NCBI GenBank assembly: GCA_000733915.1
Contig: JPOM01000001.1
Location: 2,482,001-2,546,000 of the forward strand
Direction of reading: 5' to 3'
DNA: 64,000 nucleotides
Source of the DNA: Caulobacteraceae bacterium PMMR1
GTDB lineage: Bacteria > Pseudomonadota > Alphaproteobacteria > Caulobacterales > Caulobacteraceae
Part shown: in pieces, positions 1-7,372 of the stretch
Numbering within the stretch: position 1 is the first letter of the stretch
Layout: each line of letters starts with the position of its first letter
Program-made: the position numbers and the translations under genes
Notes under the pieces: model-generated
Seen by the model: the letters and a program-made list of their open reading frames with translations, nothing else
Told to the model about the DNA's origin: nothing
Databases searched by the model: none

Positions 1-165
1 CAGGCCTCCGCCGGTGACCACGAGGTAGGCGATTCGCCCGGACGCCAGGTCCATCACCACGGTCGCGACCTTGCCCAGGCTCTTGCCGTCGCGGTCGCAG
101 ACCGTCTGGCCCTCCACGCCGCTTGGGGTGGCCAGGAGCTGGCCATGGGAATCGAGCATCAGCAT
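1..165 (-). CDS. PRC-barrel domain protein, partial
   Basis: This is the first 55 codons of a leftward gene that runs off the window. The start is the ATG ending at 165, with a GAGGAGA ribosome binding site just upstream (about 171-178). The visible peptide begins MLMLDSHGQLL and contains a 'GQTVCDRDGKSLGKV' stretch followed by 'DLASGRIAYLVV', the beta-strand pattern of PRC-barrel domains, which are small barrels in ribosome maturation, photosynthetic and sporulation-like proteins. The gene is divergent from the DUF805 gene. The specific role cannot be told from this fragment. Confidence 0.7.
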   Translation of the reverse strand, partial: MLMLDSHGQLLATPSGVEGQTVCDRDGKSLGKVATVVMDLASGRIAYLVVTGGGL

Positions 166-258
166 AGGGCGGTCTCCTCGTCTGGGCGTGCGCCCTCTCA
201 AACCGCTGCGGCGCCCGAAGCGTTGCGCCCGCGCCCGCGCCGGCTCTATGCAAGGCGG

Positions 259-678
259 ATGAACGGCCAGACCGACCTGACCCAGCTTTTCTTCTCCTCC
301 AGCGGGCGGCTTGCGCGCGCGCCGTTCGTGGTGGCCGTGGCGGTGCTGTTCGGGCTCTTCGTCGTCTACGACGCGGTGGTGGGCGGCTGGTGGTTTCGCT
401 GGATCATCGATCTGGTGGTAGACACGGTGCTGCTGTTCTGCGCCGCCTGCGTCGTCTCCAAGCGGCTGCACGACCGGGGCAAGTCCGGCTGGTGGGCGGC
501 GCTGGTGCTGGTCGCCTTCGCGCGCGTCTATCCCTTCCCGCATCGGTTTTGGGACTTCCTTTTCGTGCTGGTGCTGGCCTGGGCGGCGGTGGAGCTCGCG
601 CTCCTGCCTGGGGAGCAGGGCTTCAACCGTTTCGGGCCCAATCCGTCGCGGGGCTCCGACGCCTTGCCCGCCGTCTGA
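259..678 (+). CDS. DUF805 family inner-membrane protein
   Basis: A 139-residue membrane protein with about three hydrophobic segments (roughly residues 18-40, 50-65 and 75-105). The 'SKRLHDRGKSGWW' motif between them is the signature of the DUF805 family (YhaH-like), whose function is unknown. The N-terminal 'LTQLFFSSSGRLARAPF' also fits the family, which usually opens with a short amphipathic stretch and a Gly-Arg motif. I chose the ATG at 259 because the reading frame upstream of it is not family-like. The gene is followed by paired hairpins and then gapR. Confidence 0.8.
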   Translation: MNGQTDLTQLFFSSSGRLARAPFVVAVAVLFGLFVVYDAVVGGWWFRWIIDLVVDTVLLFCAACVVSKRLHDRGKSGWWAALVLVAFARVYPFPHRFWDFLFVLVLAWAAVELALLPGEQGFNRFGPNPSRGSDALPAV

Positions 679-726
679 TCCACAGGCCCGCGCCCCGCCT
701 GTGGACGCCTCGCCGGCTGCGGCGAG
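676..726 (+). terminator. Tandem hairpins after the DUF805 gene, with an embedded TGATCCACA
   Basis: Two hairpins follow the stop codon directly. The first pairs TCCACAGGC (679-687) with GCCTGTGGA (697-705) around a 9-base loop; the second pairs CTCGCCG (709-715) with CGGCGAG (720-726). There is no U-tract, so termination is only a possibility. The 9-mer TGATCCACA at 676-684 overlaps the stop codon and matches the G-box class of weak DnaA sites described at the Caulobacter origin. A single copy here may be coincidence. Confidence 0.4.
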
Positions 727-824
727 CCGCCGCCTGACTTGCGCGCCCGCCCCCGCTAGGGTCGCCCGCTCTTTCCGGCGCCCGAGCGTGCGCGCGCCTT
801 GCTGACCTTTCGGAGCTTCTCCCC

Positions 825-1100
825 ATGGCCGACGACGCCGCCTTCGACGCGACCCCCGATGTCCTGACCGCCGCCGCGCAGGGCCGTCTGAAGAGCTTCA
901 TCGAGCGCATCGAGCGCCTGGAGGAGGACAAGGCCGGCGTCGCGAACGACCTGAAGGAGGTCTATGCGGAGGCCAAGGGCGAGGGCTTCGACACCAAGAT
1001 CCTCCGCAAGGTCGTCCGCCTGCGCAAGCAGGACAAGGTCAAGCGGCAGGAGGAAGAGGCGCTGATCGACCTCTACCTTTCCGCCATCGGCGCCCTCTGA
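825..1100 (+). CDS. gapR: GapR nucleoid-associated protein (DUF2312)
   Basis: A 91-residue, highly charged helical protein of the DUF2312 family. The core '[16 protein letters not shown]' followed by '[15 protein letters not shown]' and '[11 protein letters not shown]' matches the family closely, and the length fits the Caulobacter protein (about 89 residues). Known GapR forms a clamp on overtwisted DNA ahead of replication forks and transcription and is needed for normal growth and division in Caulobacter. The gene starts at the ATG at 825 after a short intergenic region holding two hairpins. A small basic protein follows immediately. Confidence 0.92.
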   Translation: MADDAAFDATPDVLTAAAQGRLKSFIERIERLEEDKAGVANDLKEVYAEAKGEGFDTKILRKVVRLRKQDKVKRQEEEALIDLYLSAIGAL

Positions 1101-1156
1101 AGCGCAAGCCGCCCAAGCCCAGGACCCAGAAGCCGCGCGAGGCGGCCGCCAAGGCC

Positions 1157-1432
1157 GTGCTGCGGGCGCTCGCCCGGGCGAAGCGGACGGCCGCGAGGGC
1201 GGGCGTGGACCTGTCGGAGTGGGAGGGCGAGTTCATCGGCTCGGTGGAGGCGCGGCTCAAGACCTATGGGCGGGCTTTCGCGGACCCGGAGAAGGGCGAC
1301 CCGGCGGGCGTGGTGTCGGCCCGCCAAGCGATGAAGCTGAAGGAGATCGCCGCCAAGGCGAAGGGCGAGGCGCGAAAGCCCCGCTTCGGCCGCCGGCGCA
1401 CCGCTGCGGCGGACGGCGGCGAGGAGGCGTGA
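1157..1432 (+). CDS. Small basic conserved protein, possibly DUF6321-like
   Basis: A Lys/Arg/Ala-rich protein of at least 91 residues, with the core 'GEFIGSVEARLKTYGRAFAD' then 'SARQAMKLKEIAAKAKG' and a basic tail. I recall a similar motif in DUF6321 proteins but cannot confirm the assignment. The start is uncertain: GTG at 1157 is the nearest conventional codon, but the frame stays open and protein-like ([14 protein letters not shown]) back to a CTG at 1097 that overlaps the gapR stop, so a coupled non-canonical start is possible. The tight link to gapR suggests cotranscription. The basic composition suggests nucleic-acid binding, which is an inference only. Confidence 0.55.
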   Translation: MLRALARAKRTAARAGVDLSEWEGEFIGSVEARLKTYGRAFADPEKGDPAGVVSARQAMKLKEIAAKAKGEARKPRFGRRRTAAADGGEEA

Positions 1433-1480
1433 GGGCGCAGCCGTTGCGGCCCCCTCGTGTCGGTGTTTCAGGCCTGCTAC

Positions 1481-2077
1481 ATGGTCGTGCTCGCGTTCGG
1501 GACCCCATCCTTGCTCCGTAAATCCTACGACGCCTTGCTACGGCTCGCCGGCAGCCGCCACGCGCCGATGTGGCTCGCCCTGCACGCCTTCTGCGAGGGC
1601 GTGTTCTTCCCGATCCCGCCCGACGTGATGCTGATGCCCATGGTGCTGGCGGATCGGTCCAAGGCGTGGCGCTACGCCCTGGTCACCGTCCTGGCCTCGG
1701 TGATGGGCGGCTCGGTCGGCTACGCCATCGGCTTCTTCCTGGAGCCGGTCGGCAAGGCGATCCTGGCGCTGACGGGGGCGTCGAACGGCATCGAGACCTT
1801 CCAGGCCTTCTTCAAGCAGTGGGGCATTCTGATTCTGGCCCTGCCGATCCCCTACAAGATCACGGCCATAGCGTCGGGGGTCGCGCACTTCGACTTCACG
1901 ACCTTCTTCTTGGCCTCTGTCGGCATCCGGGGCCTCAGGTTCTTCGCCTTGGCGGCCTTGCTGCGCGCCTACGGTCCGCCGGTGCAGGCGGTCGTGGAGA
2001 AGCGGCTCGCGCTCGTGACCTCCGGCGTCGCGGTGGCGATCGTGGCGGTGATCGCCGCCCTGCACTTCCTCACCTGA
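1481..2077 (+). CDS. YqaA/DedA-like VTT-domain membrane protein
   Basis: A 198-residue polytopic membrane protein of the DedA/VTT superfamily (YqaA-like branch). The hallmark is 'CEGVFFPIPPDVMLMPMVLA' near residues 36-55, a re-entrant helix with the PIPPD motif, followed by a glycine-rich helix 'GGSVGYAIG' and the 'GILILALPIPYKITAIASG' segment. DedA relatives are linked to lipid-carrier recycling and membrane homeostasis; the role of this branch is not settled. I chose the ATG at 1481 over a GTG at 1457; neither has a clear ribosome binding site. Confidence 0.75.
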   Translation: MVVLAFGTPSLLRKSYDALLRLAGSRHAPMWLALHAFCEGVFFPIPPDVMLMPMVLADRSKAWRYALVTVLASVMGGSVGYAIGFFLEPVGKAILALTGASNGIETFQAFFKQWGILILALPIPYKITAIASGVAHFDFTTFFLASVGIRGLRFFALAALLRAYGPPVQAVVEKRLALVTSGVAVAIVAVIAALHFLT

Positions 2078-2100
2078 GCCTCATCGCCTAAGTCACGGTC

Positions 2101-2613
2101 ATGCCGTCGAGCTTCGCCCGTCTCTGGCCCGCCTACGCGCTGATCGCCTCGGCGCTGATGCTGGCCGCGGCCCATGCGTTTGAGACCTTCGGCCATCTGC
2201 CGCCGTGCGAGCTCTGCTTGAAGCAGCGCGACGTCTACTGGGCGGCGATGCTGATCGGCCTGGCGGGGCTGGTGCTGAGGCGTCGCGGCGGCGGGCCGAC
2301 CTGGCGCGACGCGGCCTTCGATGCCCTGCTCGCCCTGACCTTCCTGATGGGGGCGGGCCTGGCGTCCTACCACGTCGGCGTGGAGTGGAAGTGGTGGCCG
2401 GGACCGGCGGCCTGCACCGGCGAGCACCGCAGCCTCAGCGCCTCCGACATGACCGCCCTGCTCAGGGGCGCGAAGGTCGCCATTGTCCGCTGCGATCAGG
2501 CCGCCTGGCGCCTGTTCGGCCTCTCCATGGCGGGGTGGAACGCCCTGGTCTCGCTGGGACTTGCCGGCCTGAGCGCGCTGGCCGCGCTGTCCATAAGGCG
2601 ACGCACCCCATGA
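2101..2613 (+). CDS. dsbB: Disulfide bond formation protein DsbB-like
   Basis: A 170-residue four-helix inner-membrane protein. The first periplasmic loop carries a Cys-X-X-Cys pair (C36 and C39, in 'PPCELCLKQRD') and the second loop has the other redox pair (C105 and C131), which is the DsbB arrangement. DsbB reoxidises DsbA and passes electrons to ubiquinone. The stop overlaps the start of the next gene (ATGA at 2610-2613), so it is translationally coupled to a Coq7-type ubiquinone hydroxylase. That is a fitting neighbour, although shared function is only inferred. Confidence 0.88.
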   Translation: MPSSFARLWPAYALIASALMLAAAHAFETFGHLPPCELCLKQRDVYWAAMLIGLAGLVLRRRGGGPTWRDAAFDALLALTFLMGAGLASYHVGVEWKWWPGPAACTGEHRSLSASDMTALLRGAKVAIVRCDQAAWRLFGLSMAGWNALVSLGLAGLSALAALSIRRRTP

Positions 2614-3200
2614 GCGAGTTCCCCCCCGCTGCGACGTCCCCTCGCCGGTCGCGCCCGGCCGCGCCCGGCAAGGACGCGTTCAAGCGCCGGCTGGCGGAGA
2701 TGCTGCGCGTCGATCACGCCGGCGAGCTCGGCGCGGTGCACATCTACCGCGGACAGCGCGCGGTCTTCGGCGCGGCGCGCGGCGGGGCGCACATGGACGC
2801 CCGGCTCGCCGACATGGAGGCGCACGAGGCGGCGCACCTGGCCGCCTTCGACCGCCTGCTGACCGAGCGCCAGGTGCGCCCGACCCTGCTGGCGCCCTTG
2901 TGGCGTGTGGCGGGCTTCGCGCTCGGGGCTGGGACGGCGCTGCTGGGCGAAAAGGCCGCCCACGCCTGCACCGAGGCGGTGGAGACGGTGATCGAGGCCC
3001 ACTACGCCAGCCAGGTCGAGGAGCTGAAGGACCGGGAGCCGGAGCTGGCCCGGGCGGTGTCGGGCTACCGCGACGACGAACTCGCCCATCGGGACGAGGC
3101 CGCCGCCGCCGGCGCGCGCGAGGCGCCCGGCTACGCCCTGCTGTCCGCGGCGATCAAGGCGGGCTGCCGCGCGGCGATCGCGCTGTCGGAGAAGGTCTGA
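2610..3200 (+). CDS. coq7: Demethoxyubiquinone hydroxylase family protein (Coq7)
   Basis: A 196-residue diiron protein. The metal-ligand motifs of the Coq7 family are visible in order: 'DHAGELGAVHIY' (Glu ligand), 'MEAHEAAHL' (E..H), 'ETVIEAHYASQ' and 'DDELAHRDEA' (E..H). Coq7 hydroxylates demethoxyubiquinone in the penultimate ring-modification step of ubiquinone synthesis, at the inner membrane. A basic Pro/Arg-rich leader of about 20 residues precedes the catalytic domain. The start codon overlaps the dsbB stop and the next gene begins one base after the stop, so dsbB, coq7 and the GNAT gene probably form one operon. Confidence 0.92.
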   Translation: MSEFPPAATSPRRSRPAAPGKDAFKRRLAEMLRVDHAGELGAVHIYRGQRAVFGAARGGAHMDARLADMEAHEAAHLAAFDRLLTERQVRPTLLAPLWRVAGFALGAGTALLGEKAAHACTEAVETVIEAHYASQVEELKDREPELARAVSGYRDDELAHRDEAAAAGAREAPGYALLSAAIKAGCRAAIALSEKV

Positions 3201-3201
3201 C

Positions 3202-3888
3202 ATGGCCGGGGCCGCCCTGGACGTGGAGGCGGTCCGGCGCGGGGCGGAGACGCCGGAGACCGCCGATCGCGCCGCGCTGGAGCTCGCGGCCCAGGACCTC
3301 GCCGCGGCTTTCGTGCACGATCCCCTGTTCGACTGGTTCATGCGCGACGACGCCCGGCGCGACGCCGCGCGCCTGGCCATGTTCCGCCTCATCCTGACCG
3401 CGCGGGTGACGCCCCCCGGCGAGGTGCAGCGGCCTGCCGCCGGCGGCGCCGCGGCGGTCTGGATCCCGTCGGAGGCGCTCGCCCCGCCGCCGCTCTGGCA
3501 GGAGCTGCGCGCCCTGCCGGTCCTGCTGGGCGCCTCGGGGCTGCGGCGGTTCGACCGCCTGGCCAAGCTGCGCGACGCCATGGACCGGCATCATCCGACC
3601 GACGCGCCGCACGACTACCTCTGGTTCTTGGGCGTGCATCCCAAGCTGCAGGGTCACGGGGTGGGCTCGCGCCTCATCGCGGCGCGCACCGCCCGGCTGG
3701 ATGCGGCGGGCCGGCCGGCGTTCCTGGAGACCGCGACGCCTCGCAACGTGACGCTCTATGCCCGCCACGGCTTCGAGGTGCGCGCCCAGTACCGCCCCGC
3801 GCCCGATGCGCCGCTGATCTGGGCCATGTGGCGCGACCCCCGGGTCGTTGAGCGAGGCCGGCCCTCGGCGAAGCGCATTCTCGGCTAA
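3202..3888 (+). CDS. GNAT family N-acetyltransferase
   Basis: A 228-residue protein with an acetyl-CoA-binding motif A, 'FLGVHPKLQGHGVGSRLI', at about residues 138-155, then 'FLETATPRNVTLYARHGFEV', the beta5/motif B region of GNAT enzymes. The N-terminal half ('AAAFVHDPLFDWFMRDD') is the usual lead-in of GNATs of this subtype. The acceptor substrate cannot be inferred. It starts one base after the coq7 stop and its 3' end overlaps the convergent exporter gene by 4 bases. Confidence 0.85.
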   Translation: MAGAALDVEAVRRGAETPETADRAALELAAQDLAAAFVHDPLFDWFMRDDARRDAARLAMFRLILTARVTPPGEVQRPAAGGAAAVWIPSEALAPPPLWQELRALPVLLGASGLRRFDRLAKLRDAMDRHHPTDAPHDYLWFLGVHPKLQGHGVGSRLIAARTARLDAAGRPAFLETATPRNVTLYARHGFEVRAQYRPAPDAPLIWAMWRDPRVVERGRPSAKRILG

Positions 3889-4784
3889 GCCGGCTCCGGA
3901 GCCGTCCGCGCATCCGCCCGCTCGCCGGGCCGCAGCTGGGCCAGGGCCACGCCTGCGAGCGCCAGCACCGCGCCCGCCCCCTGCCACGGCGCGATCGCCT
4001 CGCCGAAGAGGACAAAGCCCAGCCCCGCGGCGACCACCGGCTGGACCAGCACCACCACGGCGGCGAGCGCGGTCGGCAGGCGGCCCAGCGACCAGGCGAT
4101 CAGGCCCTGGCCGACCACGTGCATCAGCGCCAGGCCGGCGAGCGCCGCCCAGCCTGCGCCCGACGCCGGCAGCAGCGGCTCGTGCAGCAGCATCGCCAGG
4201 GCCAGCATGACCGGCGCGCTCGCCACCCCCGACCACAGCATGACCCTCAGCGCCCCGTGCCGCCGCCGGGCCTGGCGCACCGCCAGGAAGTAGCCTCCGT
4301 AGAACACCGCGGTCAGGGCTGAGAGCAGGTCGCCGAGCGGCGGGTTGGACCCCTGGCCGCCGGAGCCCTTGGCGACGCCCATCAGCACCGCTCCGCCCAC
4401 CGCCAGCGCCATGCCGGCCAGGAACAGCGCCTGGGGCCGCTCGCGCCAGACGAGCCACGCAAAGCCGGTCACCAGGATGGGCGTCAGGTTGCTCAGCACC
4501 GTGGCGTTGGCGACGGAGGTGAAGCGGATGCCGTAGTGCCAGCAGGCGAGGTCGAAGCCGAACATCAGGCCCGCCAGCGCCGTGCCGCGATCGATCCGGC
4601 CTGCGCCGCCCGCACTGCGTGCGGCCAGCAGCGCCATCAGCGGCAGCGCCAGGGTCACGCGCCAGAAGGCGGTCGCGGCCGAGCCCGCGCCCTCGCCTTG
4701 CGCGTAGCGGACGAGGATGGGCGCAAAGCCGATGGCGCACGCCCCGGCGAACAGCGCGAGGAGCGCGCGGCGATCGGCGGACAT
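3885..4784 (-). CDS. DMT superfamily EamA-type transporter
   Basis: A 299-residue protein with ten predicted hydrophobic helices in two repeats of five, the EamA (DMT) layout. Conserved pieces include 'GFAPILVRYAQ' in helix 1, 'ANATVLSNLTPILVTGFAWLV' in helix 4, and the second-repeat 'AVVVLVQPVVAAGLGFVLFGE'. Family members export metabolites or amino acids; the substrate here is unknown. It is transcribed convergently to the GNAT gene with a 4-base overlap of coding ends. Confidence 0.88.
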   Translation of the reverse strand: MSADRRALLALFAGACAIGFAPILVRYAQGEGAGSAATAFWRVTLALPLMALLAARSAGGAGRIDRGTALAGLMFGFDLACWHYGIRFTSVANATVLSNLTPILVTGFAWLVWRERPQALFLAGMALAVGGAVLMGVAKGSGGQGSNPPLGDLLSALTAVFYGGYFLAVRQARRRHGALRVMLWSGVASAPVMLALAMLLHEPLLPASGAGWAALAGLALMHVVGQGLIAWSLGRLPTALAAVVVLVQPVVAAGLGFVLFGEAIAPWQGAGAVLALAGVALAQLRPGERADARTAPEPA

Positions 4785-4847
4785 GGCGGGCGTCTTAGGG
4801 GATCCCCGCGCCGATTCCAGCCGGCATTTCCGGCCCTAAACCGGGGC

Positions 4848-5684
4848 CTACAGCCCCAGCCGGGCGCGGAGCGCCTGTGGCGACACGCCCGCGGCGCGCA
4901 GGTCGGCGAGGGCGGGGCTGCCGGCGCGCTTGGCTAGGCGCTTGCCGTCCGGACCGAGCCGCAGGGGATGGTGGCGATAGGCGGGCGTGGGCAGGCCCAG
5001 CAACGCCTGCAGCAGGCGCTGGACGTCCACGGCCCCGGCCAGGTCCTCGCCGCGGATCACGTGGGTGATCCCCTGCAGGGCGTCGTCGACCACGCAGGCG
5101 AGGTGATAGGCGACCCCGACGTCCTTGCGCGCCAGCACCACGTCGCCGGCGCGCTCGGGCCTGGCGCGCTGCTCGCCGCGGTCGAGGTCGAGGTAGGTCA
5201 AGCCGTGGTACGCCGGCCCGAGCGCGTCGCGCGCGCGCTCCAGCGACAGCCGCCAGGCGAAGGGCTGACCCGCGTCCAGACGCTCGGCCTCCTCTTGGGG
5301 CGGCAGGGGACCGCCCTGGAATGGCGTCTCAGGGCCGTGCGGCGCGGATTGGGCGGCCTGCGCCAGCTCCTTGCGAGTGCGGAAGCAGCGATAGAGCAGG
5401 CCCTGCGCTCGAAGGCGCTCCAAGGCGTTCGCATAGTCGTCCAGGTGCTCGCTCTGGCGGCGGACCGGCGTCTCCCAGGACAGGCCCAACCAGGCCAGGT
5501 CTTCGTAGACCGCCGCCTCGAACTCCGGGCGGCAGCGGGTGCGGTCGATGTCCTCGATCCGGAGCAGGAAGCGCCCGCCCGCCGCGCGCGCCGCCTCAAA
5601 GGCGGTCAGGGCCGAGAACGCATGCCCCTCGTGCAGCCGCCCCGTGGGCGAGGGGGCGAAGCGGGTGACGACTCCGCCGCTCAC
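4848..5684 (-). CDS. gluQ: Glutamyl-Q tRNA(Asp) synthetase (GluQRS)
   Basis: A 278-residue truncated class I glutamyl-tRNA synthetase-like enzyme without an anticodon-binding domain, the size expected for GluQRS. The Rossmann start 'TRFAPSPTGRLHEGHA' carries the HIGH-type motif, and 'LGPDGKRLAKR' is the KMSKS-equivalent. GluQRS glutamylates queuosine at position 34 of tRNA(Asp). The window also encodes queC, a queuosine-precursor enzyme, at 14837. The gene overlaps the upstream TetR regulator by 4 bases (5681-5684), so the two are coupled. Confidence 0.92.
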   Translation of the reverse strand: MSGGVVTRFAPSPTGRLHEGHAFSALTAFEAARAAGGRFLLRIEDIDRTRCRPEFEAAVYEDLAWLGLSWETPVRRQSEHLDDYANALERLRAQGLLYRCFRTRKELAQAAQSAPHGPETPFQGGPLPPQEEAERLDAGQPFAWRLSLERARDALGPAYHGLTYLDLDRGEQRARPERAGDVVLARKDVGVAYHLACVVDDALQGITHVIRGEDLAGAVDVQRLLQALLGLPTPAYRHHPLRLGPDGKRLAKRAGSPALADLRAAGVSPQALRARLGL

Positions 5685-6373
5685 TCAGCCGCGGCGAGCG
5701 GGGCGGCCTCGGCCGGCGCCGCGGCCTGATCTGGGCGACCCGGGACGCTGGCGAAGATCGACACGCGTGCAAGCAGGCCGCGCACAAACGCCTCTTCGCC
5801 GCCGACCGCCGCGATCACGGGCTTGAACTGGGCAAAGCCGGCCATCTCGGCCACGCCGTGGGCGGTGCACCAGGCGGCGATGCAGCTCAGGCTCAGGCCC
5901 ACGATGTCGTTGGGGTCGGCGCCGGCGCGGATCAGCGCCTGCTTCACGAGGTTCAGGGCCGCGTCCTCTTCCTCATGCGCCTTCTCGGGCATGGACTCCT
6001 CGTCCCGGGCGCAATCGTACATGACGCGGTAAAGGGCGGGGTTGGCGCGGGCGAAGATCACGTAGGCGACGCCGAGCTCGGCGGCGTGGTGCCCGGGGTC
6101 GGCCTCAAACGCCTTGCGCATCGCCTCGCTCAGATCGCGGAAGCCCTCGTCGGCCACGGCGTTCAGGAGCTCGTTCTTGTCCTTGAAGTGATGATAGGGG
6201 GCCGCCGGGCTCACCCCCGCCTCTCGGGCCACCGCACGCAGGGACAGCGCCTGCGGTCCGTCGCGCTCCAGGATCGCCCGCGCCGCCTCGATCAGCCCGC
6301 GCCGCAGGTCGCCGTGGTGATACGGCTTGGCTGCGGCGGGCGAGGGGCTCTGGCTTTCGCCGGTTTTGGTCAT
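5681..6373 (-). CDS. TetR/AcrR family transcriptional regulator
   Basis: A 230-residue regulator. The N-terminal helix-turn-helix is clear: 'YHHGDLRRGLIEAARAIL' then 'SLRAVAREAGVSPAAPYHHF' and 'KDKNELLNAVADEGF'. The C-terminal ligand domain ('LGVAYVIFARANPALYRVMY') resembles the WHG-type TetR C-terminal domain. I chose the ATG at 6373; a GTG at 6382 is also possible. Overlapping palindromes lie directly upstream (6399-6455), between it and a divergent small membrane protein, so autoregulation and control of that gene are likely but inferred. gluQ is cotranscribed downstream. Confidence 0.9.
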   Translation of the reverse strand: MTKTGESQSPSPAAAKPYHHGDLRRGLIEAARAILERDGPQALSLRAVAREAGVSPAAPYHHFKDKNELLNAVADEGFRDLSEAMRKAFEADPGHHAAELGVAYVIFARANPALYRVMYDCARDEESMPEKAHEEEDAALNLVKQALIRAGADPNDIVGLSLSCIAAWCTAHGVAEMAGFAQFKPVIAAVGGEEAFVRGLLARVSIFASVPGRPDQAAAPAEAAPLAAAE

Positions 6374-6398
6374 CGCCGCCACTCTATGAAATTATTTT

Positions 6399-6455
6399 AA
6401 CGTCGTAAAGATGCATCTTGACGCCGTTCAGATGCCTGTGTATCTGAACACCGTC
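6399..6455. promoter_or_regulatory. Two overlapping palindromes, probable TetR operator
   Basis: An AT-richer spot between the divergent tetR and small membrane protein genes. Palindrome 1 spans 6399-6428 with 15-base arms matching at 13 of 15 positions around the centre GATG|CATC. Palindrome 2 has perfect 7-base arms, TTCAGAT (6427-6433) and ATCTGAA (6442-6448), extendable outward imperfectly to 6420-6455. The GACGCCGTT segment is shared by both. The layout suggests two regulator dimers on one site, which is an inference. Confidence 0.65.
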
Positions 6456-6506
6456 AAATTCGAGGCGGCAATCGGGCCGATCTCGATAAAGCCGGGAACG
6501 ATCATC

Positions 6507-6611
6507 ATGGCCACCTTCGCTCAAAGCCTGCAACGCGCCGCCGACAAGATCGGCCTTGCCGCCCTCCTGTTCATGGGCCTCGCCGTCGCGGGCGCCGTGG
6601 CCGGCGTCTAA
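6507..6611 (+). CDS. 34-residue single-pass membrane peptide
   Basis: A short frame starting at the ATG at 6507 encodes MATFAQSLQRAADKIG followed by a hydrophobic helix of about 17 residues (LAALLFMGLAVAGAVAG) and stops. Its amphipathic head and single membrane helix look like a genuine small membrane protein rather than noise. It sits directly downstream of the divergent palindromic operator, so the TetR regulator may control it. I do not recognise a family. The frame is open further upstream, but that part runs through the operator and is unlikely to be translated. Confidence 0.5.
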   Translation: MATFAQSLQRAADKIGLAALLFMGLAVAGAVAGV

Positions 6612-6700
6612 CGGAGGGCGCCAGCCTAACCATTCAGTCTCTGACACCTTGCGGCGGGTGCGGCTTGCGGCCGGCCCGCCGGGCGGGCGACACATCGCCG

Positions 6701-7366
6701 GTGTCCCAGCCCCGCATCCCCGATGCCGACCTGATCGACCGAGCCCGTCAAGAGCTCGCCGCGCAAGACCCAGCCCTCGCGCTCGCCCACGCGCGCCTGC
6801 CGCCGCTGGGCTGGCGCGTCCGGTCGCCGGGGTTCCACGGCCTGCTCCGCATGATCGTCGAGCAGCAGGTCTCGGTGCAGGCCGCCGCCGCCATCTGGGC
6901 GCGGGTGCAGGCAGGCCTGGGCGAGGTCACCCCCGCCGCCGTGCTTGCGCTTGACGACGCCGAGCTTCGCGCGTTGGGCCTGTCGGCGCCCAAGGCTCGC
7001 TATAGCCGGGCGCTCGCGCAGGCGCACGCGAGCGGCGCCCTCGACTTCGACACCCTGCGTACCCTGGGCGACGCCGAGGCGGTCGCAGCGCTGACGGCCG
7101 TCAAGGGCGTGGGCCGCTGGACGGCGGAAACCTACCTCATGTTCGCCGAGGGGCGGCTGGACCTCTTCCCGGCCGGGGACGTCGCCCTGCAGGAGAGCCT
7201 TCGGGTCGTCGAGGGGGCGCAACTGCGCCTGTCGGAGAAGGCGCTCTATGCCCGCGCGGAGGGCTGGCGGCCCTGGCGAAGCGTGGCGGCGCACCTGCTC
7301 TGGGACCATTGGCGGCTGCTGCGCGGCCTTCCCCTGGGCGCCCCGGTGCTGAACGGCCCCGGCTGA
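6701..7366 (+). CDS. DNA-3-methyladenine glycosylase 2 (AlkA-like)
   Basis: A 221-residue base-excision glycosylase of the HhH-GPD superfamily. The pattern 'MIVEQQVSVQAA' is the AlkA start-of-fold helix, 'LTAVKGVGRWTAETYL' is the helix-hairpin-helix, and 'DLFPAGDVALQ' carries the catalytic aspartate. Lacking the AlkA N-terminal beta domain, it matches the short bacterial MAG-type enzymes that remove alkylated purines. I chose the GTG at 6701; the upstream frame is Arg-rich and unlike the family. Confidence 0.88.
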   Translation: MSQPRIPDADLIDRARQELAAQDPALALAHARLPPLGWRVRSPGFHGLLRMIVEQQVSVQAAAAIWARVQAGLGEVTPAAVLALDDAELRALGLSAPKARYSRALAQAHASGALDFDTLRTLGDAEAVAALTAVKGVGRWTAETYLMFAEGRLDLFPAGDVALQESLRVVEGAQLRLSEKALYARAEGWRPWRSVAAHLLWDHWRLLRGLPLGAPVLNGPG

Positions 7367-7372
7367 ACCCGG

